A DNA stretch of 64,000 bases from Rhizobium rhizogenes NBRC 13257 (GCF_000696095.1 NZ_BAYX01000012.1:1-64000), one strand, 5' to 3'; shown: positions 28,815-37,929, counted from the stretch's first letter. The notes: generated by a model from the letters alone, not told the origin. Numbers and translations: made by a program.

Positions 28815-29768
28815 CTACGAGTTGCGTGCCTTGAGGCCGTAGAAAATGGCCGCAAGCAGGATGATGAGACCTTGCGCGATGAGCTTCCCGGAGTCGCTGA
28901 CGCCGAAGGACGTCATCACGACAAAGAGGAGCGCGAAAGAAAGGACACCGAAGAACGGCCCCCAGACGCCACCTTCCCCCCGGCCGAACACCACGCCGCC
29001 GAGAATGGTCGCCGCAACGGACAGGATCGGGAGATCCAGGCCGACACGAACGCTCCCGACCGCAATCGACGCCGTTTGAACGAGGGCGGCGATGCCGGCG
29101 ATAAGGCCTGCGAGTGTGTGCGCCACGACAACCGTGCGTTCGACGGGAACGCCCGAGAAGTGCGCGGCTTCCGCATTGGCACCCACGGAGGTGACGTAGC
29201 GCCCGAACACCGTTCTCGACAGAAGCAGGGACAACAGCGCCGTCAGCACGACCCAGAACAGAACCGGGAGCGGCAGGGGACCAAGTTTCACATTGTAAAT
29301 GGTGTTGAAGTAGGCCGGCACGTTCCCCGGCGGCTTGCCGCTGGACAGGAACTGGACGGCACCCACAAGGATGATGCTCACGGCAAGGGTCACAATGACC
29401 GCCGAGACACGCCGCTTGCCGACCATGAAGCCGTTGAACAGGCCAATTGCGGTGCCGGTGAAGAGCGCCAGCAGGACGAAACCTGTCGCCGACATTCCAG
29501 GAAGAAGGTTCGACGAAATGAAATAGTTGACGAGCAGGATGATGCCGCCGCCTGCAAGGTCAATGCTCTTGACGCGCATGACGAGCAGCTGTCCGAGGAC
29601 GAGAACGCCGAGAGGGGCGACCTGGCGAATGAAGATCCCCATGACATTTGCATTGAGCATCTGCGGGCGCGAGACGAATAGAACGAGCAGAAGCAATGCA
29701 AAGACGTAATACGAAGGCGCGACCCTGAGCATTCGCTGAATTGCGGGATTGTTCGCGAAGCCTGACAT
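28815..29768 (-). CDS. CUT2-type sugar ABC transporter permease (second)
   Basis: A 317-residue membrane protein with about eight hydrophobic spans and the ribose-type permease core: VMRVKSIDLAGGGIILLVNY, GLFNGFMVGKRRVSAVIVTLA and SVGANAEAAHFSGVPVERTV, then VAATILGGVVFGRGEGGVW. It belongs to the BPD_transp_2 family (RbsC-like). It pairs with the permease gene immediately upstream (one base between them), so the channel is probably a heterodimer. SGNH-1 follows it in the operon. Confidence 0.92.
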   Translation of the reverse strand: MSGFANNPAIQRMLRVAPSYYVFALLLLVLFVSRPQMLNANVMGIFIRQVAPLGVLVLGQLLVMRVKSIDLAGGGIILLVNYFISSNLLPGMSATGFVLLALFTGTAIGLFNGFMVGKRRVSAVIVTLAVSIILVGAVQFLSSGKPPGNVPAYFNTIYNVKLGPLPLPVLFWVVLTALLSLLLSRTVFGRYVTSVGANAEAAHFSGVPVERTVVVAHTLAGLIAGIAALVQTASIAVGSVRVGLDLPILSVAATILGGVVFGRGEGGVWGPFFGVLSFALLFVVMTSFGVSDSGKLIAQGLIILLAAIFYGLKARNS

Positions 29769-29769
29769 T

Positions 29770-30732
29770 TTAGAGCCCCATCTTCTTGCGTGTCTGGAAA
29801 CCGACGACAAGCAGCAGGATGCCGCCCTTGATCGCCGTCTGAATGAACGGCGAAACGTTGACCAGATTCATGCCGTTGGAGAGGAGCGCTAGCACCAAGG
29901 CTCCGATAATCGTTCCTTGCAGGCTGCCGACGCCGCCGGAGAGTTGCGTGCCGCCAATGGCGACGGCAGTGATCGCATCGAGCTCGAAGAGAAGACCGAC
30001 ATTCGGATCGCCGGACACGATGCGGCCGGCCAGGAACACGCCGGCAAGAGCCGCAAAACACGAGCAGGCGACATAGGCCAGGATGACATTGCGCTTGTCG
30101 GCCACACCGAAGTTACGTGTGGCGTCTTCCACGCCGCTGGAAATGCCTCCGCCGATCGCGAAGAGATGAAGTCCGAACCGTGAGCCGTAGAGCAATTTCC
30201 AGGCGACCAGGGCAACGCAAATGCCCCAGAATATCGGCATGGGGATGCCGAGGAACGACCCCGAGACTGAGCTGATGACGACATCCGGAATGGTCCCGCC
30301 GGAGACGGGACGCAAGATGCGCGCAGCTCCGAGCACGATATATTGCATCGCCAGCGTCGCGATGATCGGATGGACGTTGAGACGGGTGATCACAATGCCG
30401 TTGGTCAGGCCGAGCAAGGCCGCCAGCAGGAAGACTGCCGGTATCGTAATGTAGCCCGGGGCGTCCAACGCCAATATGGCTGTCGTGAAGCTGATCAGCG
30501 ATCCGACGGAAAGGTCGAGGCCGCCGACGAGGATGACGAACAGCTGGCCGACCGCCGTGATGATCAGCGGCATTGCCTGGGCGATCAGGTTGAACAGGTT
30601 TTCACGGTTCAGGAACTGATCTGTCTGAACGATCAGCGCAATACTGAGGACGATGGTGATCAGCAGGGGAACGATCCAGAGACCTTGGCGGTTCTGACTT
30701 CCCGTAAATAGTCTTGCAAGGGTCTTAGTCAT
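29770..30732 (-). CDS. CUT2-type sugar ABC transporter permease (first)
   Basis: A 320-residue RbsC-like permease: QLFVILVGGLDLSVGSLIS, GLTNGIVITRLNVHPIIATLA, and VAIGGTQLSGGVGSLQGTII are the family signatures. N-terminal hydrophobic segment follows a short charged lead (MTKTLARLFTGSQNRQG). It lies 24 bp after the ATPase gene and next to its partner permease. A relation to rhizopine, erythritol and other polyol importers of rhizobia is plausible, but substrate cannot be read from the permease. Confidence 0.92.
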   Translation of the reverse strand: MTKTLARLFTGSQNRQGLWIVPLLITIVLSIALIVQTDQFLNRENLFNLIAQAMPLIITAVGQLFVILVGGLDLSVGSLISFTTAILALDAPGYITIPAVFLLAALLGLTNGIVITRLNVHPIIATLAMQYIVLGAARILRPVSGGTIPDVVISSVSGSFLGIPMPIFWGICVALVAWKLLYGSRFGLHLFAIGGGISSGVEDATRNFGVADKRNVILAYVACSCFAALAGVFLAGRIVSGDPNVGLLFELDAITAVAIGGTQLSGGVGSLQGTIIGALVLALLSNGMNLVNVSPFIQTAIKGGILLLVVGFQTRKKMGL

Positions 30733-30756
30733 TGGATTGACTCTCTGATTTGGCGT

Positions 30757-32253
30757 TCACGCGCTCAAGGCGGCGTCGAGGATGTCGTGCTCGGTGGCCT
30801 TTGCGGCGGGCATCTCGGCAACAACCGTGTCGCCATGGACGACGTAGATGCGATCGCAGAGACCGATGAGCTCCACGGTTTCCCTCGACAGGACCAGCAC
30901 GGCCCCACCGTTCTGCGTGAAGTCGCGAAGCAGCTTGTAGATTTCCGACTTGGCGCCGATGTCGACGCCGCGTGTCGGCTCTTCAATCAGCAGGATGTCG
31001 AGATTGGCGGCGATATAGCGCCCGAGCAGAACCTTCTGCTGATTGCCGCCGGAAAGAGCGCCAACTGGTGCAGACGTGTTGATCGTCCGCACGTTCAGCC
31101 GCTTGATCGTGTCGGCAACGACCTTCCGATAGTTCTTCGCGGGGGAAAAACCCCTCCGTGCCGAATGAAGGGCAATCTCGATATTGTGGGCAATCGGAAG
31201 GTTCAGGAACAGACCCTCTTCCTTGCGATCTTCAGGAACGAAGCCAACGCCCATCTGCTGTAGCTTGCGGATGCCGTTCTCGTTCGGCACGGGCAAGGCA
31301 AGTGACTTCCCCTGGAATGTGACAGTGCCGGAAAACGGCTGGAACTGGCCGACGAGCGAGCGCATGAGCTTCTGCTGCCCTTGCCCTTCCAGACCCGCGA
31401 GAGCAACAATCTCACCCTTGGAAACATGGAGCGAGAAAGGCTTCGTCGACGCGCCGATCTTGAAGTGCTTTATGTCGAGCATCGGCTCACCGGATGGCGA
31501 GGGGTTTCTTGCCGGGAACAGGTCTTTCAATTCCCGGCCGACCATCATTGCGATCAGCGACGTCGGCGTCATTTCGGAAAGGGGGCGCGTGCCCACCAGC
31601 TTGCCGTCTTTCAGGACCGTGACCGTGTCGCAGATCTGGAAGATTTCATCCATCCGGTGCGAGATATAGACGATCGCCTTGCCCGCATCGCGCAGTCGCC
31701 GGATATGCTTGTTCATGATCTCGACATCGGCGGCATTGAGAGCAGCCGTCGGCTCATCGAGAATGAAAATCGAGGCATCGGCCTTGATGCCATGGGCGAT
31801 CTCGACGAACTGCCGTTCGGCGATGCTGAGATTCGAAACAAGGGTCCGCGGATCGAGGTCGAGCGAAAGCTCCTTTAGCGCTTTGCTGGTTTCGGCATTC
31901 ATGCGCCTGTAGTCGACAGTGCCGAAGCGCGTGACCGGCTCACGCCCGAGAAACATGTTTTCGGCGATCGTGAGGTTCGACAGGAGCGTCATTTCCTGGA
32001 AGACGGTCGATATGCCGAAATCAAGTGCCTCTTTCGGATTGACGAAGGAGATCTTGTGGCCGTTCTTGAAGATATCGCCACTGTCTGGCCGATGAACACC
32101 CGCAAGGATCTTCATGAGGGTCGATTTACCGGCGCCATTCTCGCCCATCAGGGCATGCACCGAACCCGGCAAGAGCTCCAGCGACACTCTATCAAGTGCC
32201 AGACTTCCGCCAAACGACTTTGAAATGTTCGACATTTCTACAAGGTTGGCCAT
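30757..32253 (-). CDS. CUT2-type ABC transporter ATP-binding protein (double cassette)
   Basis: A 498-residue protein with two ABC domains, as in RbsA/MglA. The first has GENGAGKSTLMKILAG, LSIAERQFVEIAHG and ILDEPTAAL; the second has ALSGGNQQKVLLGRYI and LLIEEPTRGVD, with a typical degenerate Walker A in the second cassette (LAGLEGQGQQKLMRSLVG). The start at 32253 is preceded by GGGAGGAA. It follows the binding-protein gene by 86 bp that contain a hairpin. Confidence 0.94.
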   Translation of the reverse strand: MANLVEMSNISKSFGGSLALDRVSLELLPGSVHALMGENGAGKSTLMKILAGVHRPDSGDIFKNGHKISFVNPKEALDFGISTVFQEMTLLSNLTIAENMFLGREPVTRFGTVDYRRMNAETSKALKELSLDLDPRTLVSNLSIAERQFVEIAHGIKADASIFILDEPTAALNAADVEIMNKHIRRLRDAGKAIVYISHRMDEIFQICDTVTVLKDGKLVGTRPLSEMTPTSLIAMMVGRELKDLFPARNPSPSGEPMLDIKHFKIGASTKPFSLHVSKGEIVALAGLEGQGQQKLMRSLVGQFQPFSGTVTFQGKSLALPVPNENGIRKLQQMGVGFVPEDRKEEGLFLNLPIAHNIEIALHSARRGFSPAKNYRKVVADTIKRLNVRTINTSAPVGALSGGNQQKVLLGRYIAANLDILLIEEPTRGVDIGAKSEIYKLLRDFTQNGGAVLVLSRETVELIGLCDRIYVVHGDTVVAEMPAAKATEHDILDAALSA

Positions 32254-32293
32254 TGCTTCCTCCCAAATCACGCAATTCCGTTCCGGTGGCCAT

Positions 32294-32320
32294 CCGCCGG
32301 TTCCGGAACGAAACCGGCGG
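32294..32320 (-). other. Stem-loop after the binding-protein gene
   Basis: Nine-base perfect arms (CCGCCGGTT / AACCGGCGG) and a nine-base loop lie about 20 bp after the binding-protein stop. There is no T-run on the minus strand. Such hairpins after binding-protein genes commonly protect the 5' transcript and give more binding protein than membrane parts. Confidence 0.65.
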
Positions 32321-32339
32321 ACGCGCCGCGGGAGAATGA

Positions 32340-33410
32340 TTACTTGCTATAATACTTCTTCAGATCGTCTTCGGAGAGCTGAGACGGCCACCAGACGTTC
32401 GCGGAGAGATCGTCGCGGTAATACTTCTTGACCTTCTCGAGATCCCAGCCCGGAGGATTGTAGTCGTAGTGCTTGTAGAGCTGCTTGCCCTCGAGCAGAG
32501 CAATCGCGGCGTGCACGCCCTCGGCACCCTGGGCCGGCGAATATTCTGCAGAGATCGACTCGAAGCCGTCGTTGATCCACTGGCCGAAGAACCCGTTGTT
32601 GCCTTCGCCCGAGATCGGCGGGATCTTGGCGCCGAACTGCTTGAAGACGTCGACGCAGGCGCGCGTCATGTCGGCGCCCGACGACCAGATGCCGTTCACA
32701 TCAGGGTTGTTCAGGTAGAGGGTCTCGCAGACGCTCTTGCCCTTGTCATACTGCCAATCGCCATGCTCTTCGGCGACGATCTTGACGTTCGTGCCCTTCA
32801 GCGCTTCCAGAAGACCATTGTAGCGGTTGGTGTCTTCCGGATGGCCGGCGAGACCGCGCAGCACCCAGATCTTGCCGTCGTTTCCGACCGTCTTGACGAG
32901 CCAGTCGCCCATCACCTTGCCGAAGTGCTCGGCGCCGCCCTGGATTTCTGTCGTGTAATCGTCCGTCTCTACGCGGCCGGTATGGACGATGACCGGAATG
33001 CCAGCAGCAATCGCCTTCTTCATCGATGCGTTGGCGGAGGTGGAAGTGACCGGCTGGACGATGATCGCGTCGACCTTCTGCGCGATCAGATCTTCGATGT
33101 CGGCAACCTGCTTCTTCTGGTCAAAGCCGGCGTCGAGCAGGATGAACTTCTTGATGCACTTGTTGGCAGCAGCAGCAGCCTCGGACTCGTGAGCGACCTG
33201 GACCGTCCAGGTATTGGCGTTGACGCCAAAGTCGCTCATGCCGATGACCCAGCCGCAATCCTTCTTGTACTTGCCAGCTTCGGTCTGCGGGTTGTCGCCA
33301 GCTCGCGGCGTGATGCCGTCCATGAACTTGACGTCATCAGCCCAAAGCGGGCCCGCGGTGGATGCCACCACAAGCGTCGCCCCGAGAATAGATTTCAGAT
33401 AGCCGTTCAC
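32340..33410 (-). CDS. CUT2-type ABC transporter periplasmic sugar-binding protein
   Basis: A 356-residue type-I periplasmic binding protein. The N-terminus MNGYLKSILGATLVVASTAG ending PLWA-DD is a Sec signal peptide. The fold is shown by VAHESEAAAAANKCIKKFIL, VADIEDLIAQKVDAIIVQPV and GIWSSGADMTRACVDVFKQ. It would capture the substrate and hand it to the importer; it might also be the ligand partner of chemoreceptor MCP-1. First gene of the minus-strand operon. The 313-bp upstream region is shared with the divergent SGNH-2 gene and contains the second 27-bp palindrome. Confidence 0.92.
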   Translation of the reverse strand: MNGYLKSILGATLVVASTAGPLWADDVKFMDGITPRAGDNPQTEAGKYKKDCGWVIGMSDFGVNANTWTVQVAHESEAAAAANKCIKKFILLDAGFDQKKQVADIEDLIAQKVDAIIVQPVTSTSANASMKKAIAAGIPVIVHTGRVETDDYTTEIQGGAEHFGKVMGDWLVKTVGNDGKIWVLRGLAGHPEDTNRYNGLLEALKGTNVKIVAEEHGDWQYDKGKSVCETLYLNNPDVNGIWSSGADMTRACVDVFKQFGAKIPPISGEGNNGFFGQWINDGFESISAEYSPAQGAEGVHAAIALLEGKQLYKHYDYNPPGWDLEKVKKYYRDDLSANVWWPSQLSEDDLKKYYSK

Positions 33411-33608
33411 TGAGAATTCCTCCCTTGCACAAACACCGTCGTCCTCATCGACGTCGGATCTCCATTGACACGGAGACGCACTTATCCAGGCCGCTGAAGC
33501 GGCTTTAGTCGCGGGCCAACGCCATTGGATGACTGGGGTTGGCTATGTTCAGTTCCTGGAAATCTTGCTCTCCCATTCATAGAAATGCCACACCTCTAAA
33601 ACGCTGTC

Positions 33609-33635
33609 AATAATTATTCAGATTGAATGAATATC
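33609..33635. promoter_or_regulatory. 27-bp palindromic operator, site 2 (importer / SGNH-2 divergent promoter)
   Basis: Left arm AATAATTATTC and right arm GAATGAATATC with centre AGATT. It differs from site 1 (22324-22350) at three positions only. It lies 199 bp upstream of the importer binding-protein gene and 89 bp upstream of SGNH-2, in the position expected for controlling both directions. The ROK regulator encoded 0.8 kb to the right is the obvious candidate binder. Confidence 0.65.
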
Positions 33636-33723
33636 AATAAACTTGCGCCATAGATCGACAAAGGCCATAATCCCCAGAGAATGTTCATGCGTCTTTATGA
33701 TTTGCCATAAAGGTGGGGAGGAA

Positions 33724-34365
33724 ATGCGGTCAGTCTTATGTTACGGCGACTCGAATACGCATGGCCAAATTCCGGGGGGTTCGCCGCTCGACCGATACGG
33801 GCCAAACGAACGCTGGCCTGGCGTTTTGAGACGGGAGCTTGGAAGCGCGTGGTACGTCATCGAGGAAGGCTTGAGTGGCCGCACAACGGTTCGCGACGAT
33901 CCGATCGAAGGAACGATGAAGAACGGCCGATCCTACCTGCGTCCGTGCCTCATGAGCCACGCGATCCTCGACCTTGTCATCATCATGCTCGGGACGAACG
34001 ACCTGAAGGCGCGCTTCGGCCAACCACCCTCGGAAGTGGCGATGGGGATTGGCTGCCTGGTCTACGATATCAGGGAACTGGCGCCCGGCCCGGGCGGCAA
34101 GCCCCCCGAAATCATGGTGGTTGCTCCGCCCCCAATGCTGAACGATATCAAGGAATGGGAACCCATATTTTCCGGCGCCCAGGAGAAATCCCGGCGTCTC
34201 GCCCTTGAGTTTGAAATTATTGCCGATTCGCTCGAAGTCCACTTCTTTGACGCCGCGACCGTCGCGTCGTGTGATCCTCGCGATGGTTTTCACATCAACC
34301 GGGAAGCGCATGAAGCCTTGGGAACAGCGCTTGCCAGGGAAGTCGAGGCGATCGGTTGGAGATGA
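33724..34365 (+). CDS. SGNH hydrolase, MsAcT-like (SGNH-2)
   Basis: A second SGNH esterase of 213 residues: SVLCYGDSNTHGQIPGGSP (catalytic Ser), YVIEEGLSGRTTVRDDPIEG, LVIIMLGTNDLKARF, IMVVAPPPM and DPRDGFHINREAHEALG (D-x-x-H). It is a divergent paralogue of SGNH-1 and also lacks a signal peptide. The start at 33724 is fixed by GGGGAGGAA. It is the first gene to the right of the shared operator, transcribed away from the importer and toward the ROK regulator (46-72 bp away). Two esterases with different surroundings could remove successive acyl groups from one substrate; this is inference. Confidence 0.88.
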   Translation: MRSVLCYGDSNTHGQIPGGSPLDRYGPNERWPGVLRRELGSAWYVIEEGLSGRTTVRDDPIEGTMKNGRSYLRPCLMSHAILDLVIIMLGTNDLKARFGQPPSEVAMGIGCLVYDIRELAPGPGGKPPEIMVVAPPPMLNDIKEWEPIFSGAQEKSRRLALEFEIIADSLEVHFFDAATVASCDPRDGFHINREAHEALGTALAREVEAIGWR

Positions 34366-34437
34366 TGATATTGCCGCAACGACACGACAAATGGATGCCG
34401 GTTCATCTTTATGCCTTACTCGGCGAGGATCGCATTG

Positions 34438-35535
34438 ATGCCTGATATGCGTTTTGCACCACCCAATCCCCTGCGTATTGCCGATCGGGCGACGGGCCTA
34501 AACGCCGTGAGCGTGCGCAGCTACAACGAACGCCTGCTGCTGTCGCTGCTCCTTCAAAACAGCGAGATAACCAGATTGGAGATCGGCGAACGGACAGGTC
34601 TCTCCGCCCAGACGATTTCGGTGCTCGTCAGATCGCTGGAACAAGAGGGATTGGTTCAAAAAGGGGAAGCACAAAAGGGACGTGTTGGGCCGCCAACCGT
34701 TCCAGTAGCCCTCAACCCCGAGGGGGCCTTCTCGATTGGCATCAGCGTTGGCCTGAAGCGGACGGACGTCGTTCTGATCGATTTCGTTGGCGCCGTTCGC
34801 TATCATATGCAGCTTCCCAATCCGCAACCCGAGCGCGATAGCAACCAAACGATGTTCATCGACACCATCCGGCAGGCGATGAACATCGTTCCGAAGAATG
34901 CTCAAAAGCGGCTGGCCGGTATTGGCCTGGCTCTGCCGTCGAGCGCATCGGAGGGTCGTGAGGAGAAAGCCTATTTCGACTCTCTGCAAAAGGAAGTCGA
35001 GGAGCTCACCGGATACTCGGTGTTCGTGCAGAACGACATCACCGCTGCAGCCAGCGGAGAGAGCATGTTCGGCATTGCCAAGCCGTTTTCCGACTATCTC
35101 TATTTTTACATTGGCGCGAACCTCCACAGCCGGCTGGTTTTGAAGCACCAGATTCATCACGGCAATTCTGTTGTCAGTTTCGATGTGGGCGCGGCGTCAC
35201 TGGAAACCATGTTGACCGCCGCGGGTGCGCCGACGGATCATCTTTGGCAACCACTTGCACCGTGGCCGGAGAACGGCCTGGTTCTCGAATGGGAAGGCAG
35301 ACTCGCGGAAAAGATGCGCGGCATCGTCAGGTCGCTCACCCAATTTGTCGAGCTGGAAGCCGTTATCGTATCTTCATTTGTGCCGGCGAGTGTCTCTCGG
35401 AATGTGTGCGCCTCGCTACAGAAATTGGTTCCCGAGGTCGCGGTCATGCCAACGAGTATCTTGAGCGCACCAAAGGCAGTCGGCGCGGCAAGTCTGCCGT
35501 TCATGTCAAGGTTCATGGTCGAGAGTGGTGTCTAA
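34438..35535 (+). CDS. ROK-family transcriptional regulator
   Basis: The regulator has an N-terminal winged HTH (SYNERLLLSLLLQNSEITRL; GLSAQTISVLVRSLEQEGL; VGPPTVPVALNPEG) followed by the ROK sugar-kinase-like domain (FSIGISVGLKRTDVVLIDFV; VFVQNDITAAASGESMFG). The catalytic and zinc motifs of the kinase domain are weak, as in repressors. I chose ATG 34438 because GAGG stands before it; ATG 34411 has no ribosome site. Its likely operators are the 27-bp palindromes before the importer/SGNH-2 region and MCP-1. The inducer should be the imported compound or a product. Confidence 0.88.
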   Translation: MPDMRFAPPNPLRIADRATGLNAVSVRSYNERLLLSLLLQNSEITRLEIGERTGLSAQTISVLVRSLEQEGLVQKGEAQKGRVGPPTVPVALNPEGAFSIGISVGLKRTDVVLIDFVGAVRYHMQLPNPQPERDSNQTMFIDTIRQAMNIVPKNAQKRLAGIGLALPSSASEGREEKAYFDSLQKEVEELTGYSVFVQNDITAAASGESMFGIAKPFSDYLYFYIGANLHSRLVLKHQIHHGNSVVSFDVGAASLETMLTAAGAPTDHLWQPLAPWPENGLVLEWEGRLAEKMRGIVRSLTQFVELEAVIVSSFVPASVSRNVCASLQKLVPEVAVMPTSILSAPKAVGAASLPFMSRFMVESGV

Positions 35536-35577
35536 CTGATCGGGGCGGCCATCAGCGTCCGGGCAAATTCTCATCCA

Positions 35578-35599
35578 GCCGGCAACTTTGGTTGCCGGC
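35578..35599. terminator. Stem-loop between convergent ROK and MCP-2 genes
   Basis: Perfect 9-bp arms GCCGGCAAC / GTTGCCGGC around TTTG, 43 bp after the ROK stop and 57 bp from the MCP-2 stop. No long T-run on either side, so termination is probable but weak; it may serve both directions. Confidence 0.5.
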
Positions 35600-35655
35600 C
35601 CCAGAACTGACTTCGACGAAGATGAGGGCGCTAAATCCATTTGGACTGCCGCAAA

Positions 35656-37929
35656 TCAGGCAGCCCTATGCAAGCCCAATTCTCGTCCATTTCCTTCAAT
35701 CTTGAACTGCTGAACCAGCCCCAGCAGGCTGTCGGCCTGGGAGGCGAGTTCGCGGCTTGCGGCCGTCGTCTCCTCGACCATCGCCGCATTGTGCTGTGTC
35801 ATCTGGTCCATCTGGTTGACGGTCGCGTTGACCCCCTGCAGCGCACTCGACTGGTCGTGGCTGCCGCGGGCGATCGTCTCGACGTGGTGGCTGATCGTGA
35901 CAATCTGGGTGCTGATCTTCGCAAGAACCGCGCCGGTTTCCTGAACCAGATGAGAGCCGGTGTTGACCTCGGTCGTCGACTTGTTGATGAGGACCTTGAT
36001 CTCCTTGGCTGCCTTGGCGGAGCGTTGCGCTAGTTCGCGCACCTCCTGGGCAACGACAGCGAAGCCCTTGCCGGCATCGCCGGCACGGGCTGCCTCGACG
36101 CCGGCATTGAGCGCCAGCAGATTGGTCTGGAAGGCGATCTCGTCAATGACGCCGGTGATCTGCTCGATCTGGCGGGAGGCTTCTTCGATACGTCCCATGG
36201 CGTCGATCGCATTGTTGACGACGATGGCCGAGTCGTCGGCGCTGCGCTTGGCCTGGCGAACGATCTGGTCGGCATCCTTGGCACGCTCCGCCGACGAGCG
36301 AACCGTGACGGTAATCTCGTCGATGGCGGCGGCCGTTTCTTCGAGCGAAGCAGCCTGCTGTTCGGTACGTTTGGCAAGATCCTCAGCCGCCTCGGCCATC
36401 TGGTTGCCGTTGCCCTGGATCATTTCGACATTGTCGCGGATCTGGCGCATCGTCGCCTGCAGCCGCGTCAGCGAACCGTTGAAATCCTGTCGCAGCTGAT
36501 CGAGCGACGGGGCGAAAGGATGCTCAATGCGATGATCCAGTTTCCCCTCGGCCAGATTCTTCAGACCGGTCGCCAGCGCCGACATGGCCACTTCCAGCTC
36601 TGCCGCGCTTCTTGCGCTTTCGGTCTCGCGCAATTGTCGCTCCTGTTCGAGCATCCCGTTGCGGTGGATCGCCTCATCCTCCATTCGCACCTTGTCGACG
36701 GCGCTTTGACGAAAGGATTCGAGCGCCCGCGCCATAATGCCGATTTCGTCGGAACGCGACACGGATCGGATCTCGATCGTCTGGTCACCGTTGTTTAGGC
36801 GGTTCATCAGGCCGGTGATGTCTTTCAAGGGTTTCGTGAGGCGGGACGAGAAGATGTAACCCACGATCCCCATGCCGAACAGCACAGCCAAGGTGGTCAG
36901 ACCAGCCCATTTTGCTAGTTCATCCGCTGAGGCAAGAACCTTCGCCTTGTCTTGACCAATGACCAGAAGGTGCGGTTGCCCAAAAAGCGTGACCGGTACA
37001 TAGGAATAAAAAATTAAGCCGCTGGCGGCGTCGGCGAAGAGGGAGCCACTCTTTTGGTCTCGGGCAGCCTGGACCAGCTCCGGCGCTAAGCCGCCTTCCG
37101 CGACGTTGCCGGCCCTCAATGTGCCATCGGCGCCGATAAGAAAAGCCTCGTCAACACTCCGGCCAAGCCCTTCGGGCGAAACGAGCGCCAGAAGCTTGGC
37201 TGGTGCGATCCGGATCACGACGGTGCCACGTTTGACAACAGAGCCCCAGACGACGTTGGCAAGTGGCTTAGCAAGAAAAGCCGAAACGTCGCTTTCCTCG
37301 CTTTTGAACGGTATGAACCCCGTCCGGTACACCTGATCGGCGGGCCCGGCGACGGATGAATCAAACAGCGACTTCAGGGACGCGTTCTTCGGGTCCTGAA
37401 CGGTCGCCATGAACTCCGGTCCCTTGGTAACCGTGTAGACCAGCTGGCCATTGTTATCGATGACGAAGATATCGCTCAGATCGGCATTCTTCCAGGCGCT
37501 GAACAGTGGCCCATGCACCGAGCTATGCTTGACGGAATAGAGCATCTTGACCGTCGATCCGTCGAAAGCTGCTCTTTGTTCAGGAGTCTTCGACATGTCT
37601 TGGAACGCCTCGCGTACCTTCTGGTCAGACATTGCGATGGCCTTTCCGGCCTGCTCCGTCATTTCCCCGAGCGACTGGCTCTGTGCAATTTCGGTCAGCG
37701 TCTGCGCTACCCGTTCATCATAGGCTCTGAGCGCCTTCGACTGATTTGCTGCGATTGCCTCGAGGCGGATCTTGCTCGCCTCTATCAAACCGTTCTTTCC
37801 GATCTGATAGCTCAATGCCCCGACAGACGCGCAAGAAACGATTGCTGTTCCTATGATCACGGCCGCAAACTTAGCTTTGATGGACCGCATGCGGTGAAAG
37901 AGTCGCAAAGAATTGTGGGAAATCTGCAT
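35656..37929 (-). CDS. Methyl-accepting chemotaxis protein, MCP-2 (dCache-like sensor)
   Basis: A 757-residue chemoreceptor. The first membrane span (AAVIIGTAIVSCASVGALSY) and a second near residue 340 (LTTLAVLFGMGIVGYIFSS) bracket a large periplasmic sensor with double-Cache look (IFVIDNNGQLVYTVTKGPE; AFLIGADGTLRAGNV). HAMP and signalling domains follow (EIAFQTNLLALNAGVEAARA). There is no C-terminal pentapeptide. The signalling region is almost identical in DNA to MCP-1, while the sensor is different, so ligand range differs. It converges on the ROK gene. Confidence 0.92.
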   Translation of the reverse strand: MQISHNSLRLFHRMRSIKAKFAAVIIGTAIVSCASVGALSYQIGKNGLIEASKIRLEAIAANQSKALRAYDERVAQTLTEIAQSQSLGEMTEQAGKAIAMSDQKVREAFQDMSKTPEQRAAFDGSTVKMLYSVKHSSVHGPLFSAWKNADLSDIFVIDNNGQLVYTVTKGPEFMATVQDPKNASLKSLFDSSVAGPADQVYRTGFIPFKSEESDVSAFLAKPLANVVWGSVVKRGTVVIRIAPAKLLALVSPEGLGRSVDEAFLIGADGTLRAGNVAEGGLAPELVQAARDQKSGSLFADAASGLIFYSYVPVTLFGQPHLLVIGQDKAKVLASADELAKWAGLTTLAVLFGMGIVGYIFSSRLTKPLKDITGLMNRLNNGDQTIEIRSVSRSDEIGIMARALESFRQSAVDKVRMEDEAIHRNGMLEQERQLRETESARSAAELEVAMSALATGLKNLAEGKLDHRIEHPFAPSLDQLRQDFNGSLTRLQATMRQIRDNVEMIQGNGNQMAEAAEDLAKRTEQQAASLEETAAAIDEITVTVRSSAERAKDADQIVRQAKRSADDSAIVVNNAIDAMGRIEEASRQIEQITGVIDEIAFQTNLLALNAGVEAARAGDAGKGFAVVAQEVRELAQRSAKAAKEIKVLINKSTTEVNTGSHLVQETGAVLAKISTQIVTISHHVETIARGSHDQSSALQGVNATVNQMDQMTQHNAAMVEETTAASRELASQADSLLGLVQQFKIEGNGRELGLHRAA
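35672..36458. repeat. Direct repeat copy 2: MCP signalling domain DNA
   Basis: Partner of 20174-20960, in the same orientation. Identity includes synonymous sites, which suggests recent exchange rather than selection on protein alone. The two copies flank the importer-esterase-glycerol operon, so recombination between them could delete or circularise a 15.5-kb segment. Confidence 0.9.
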
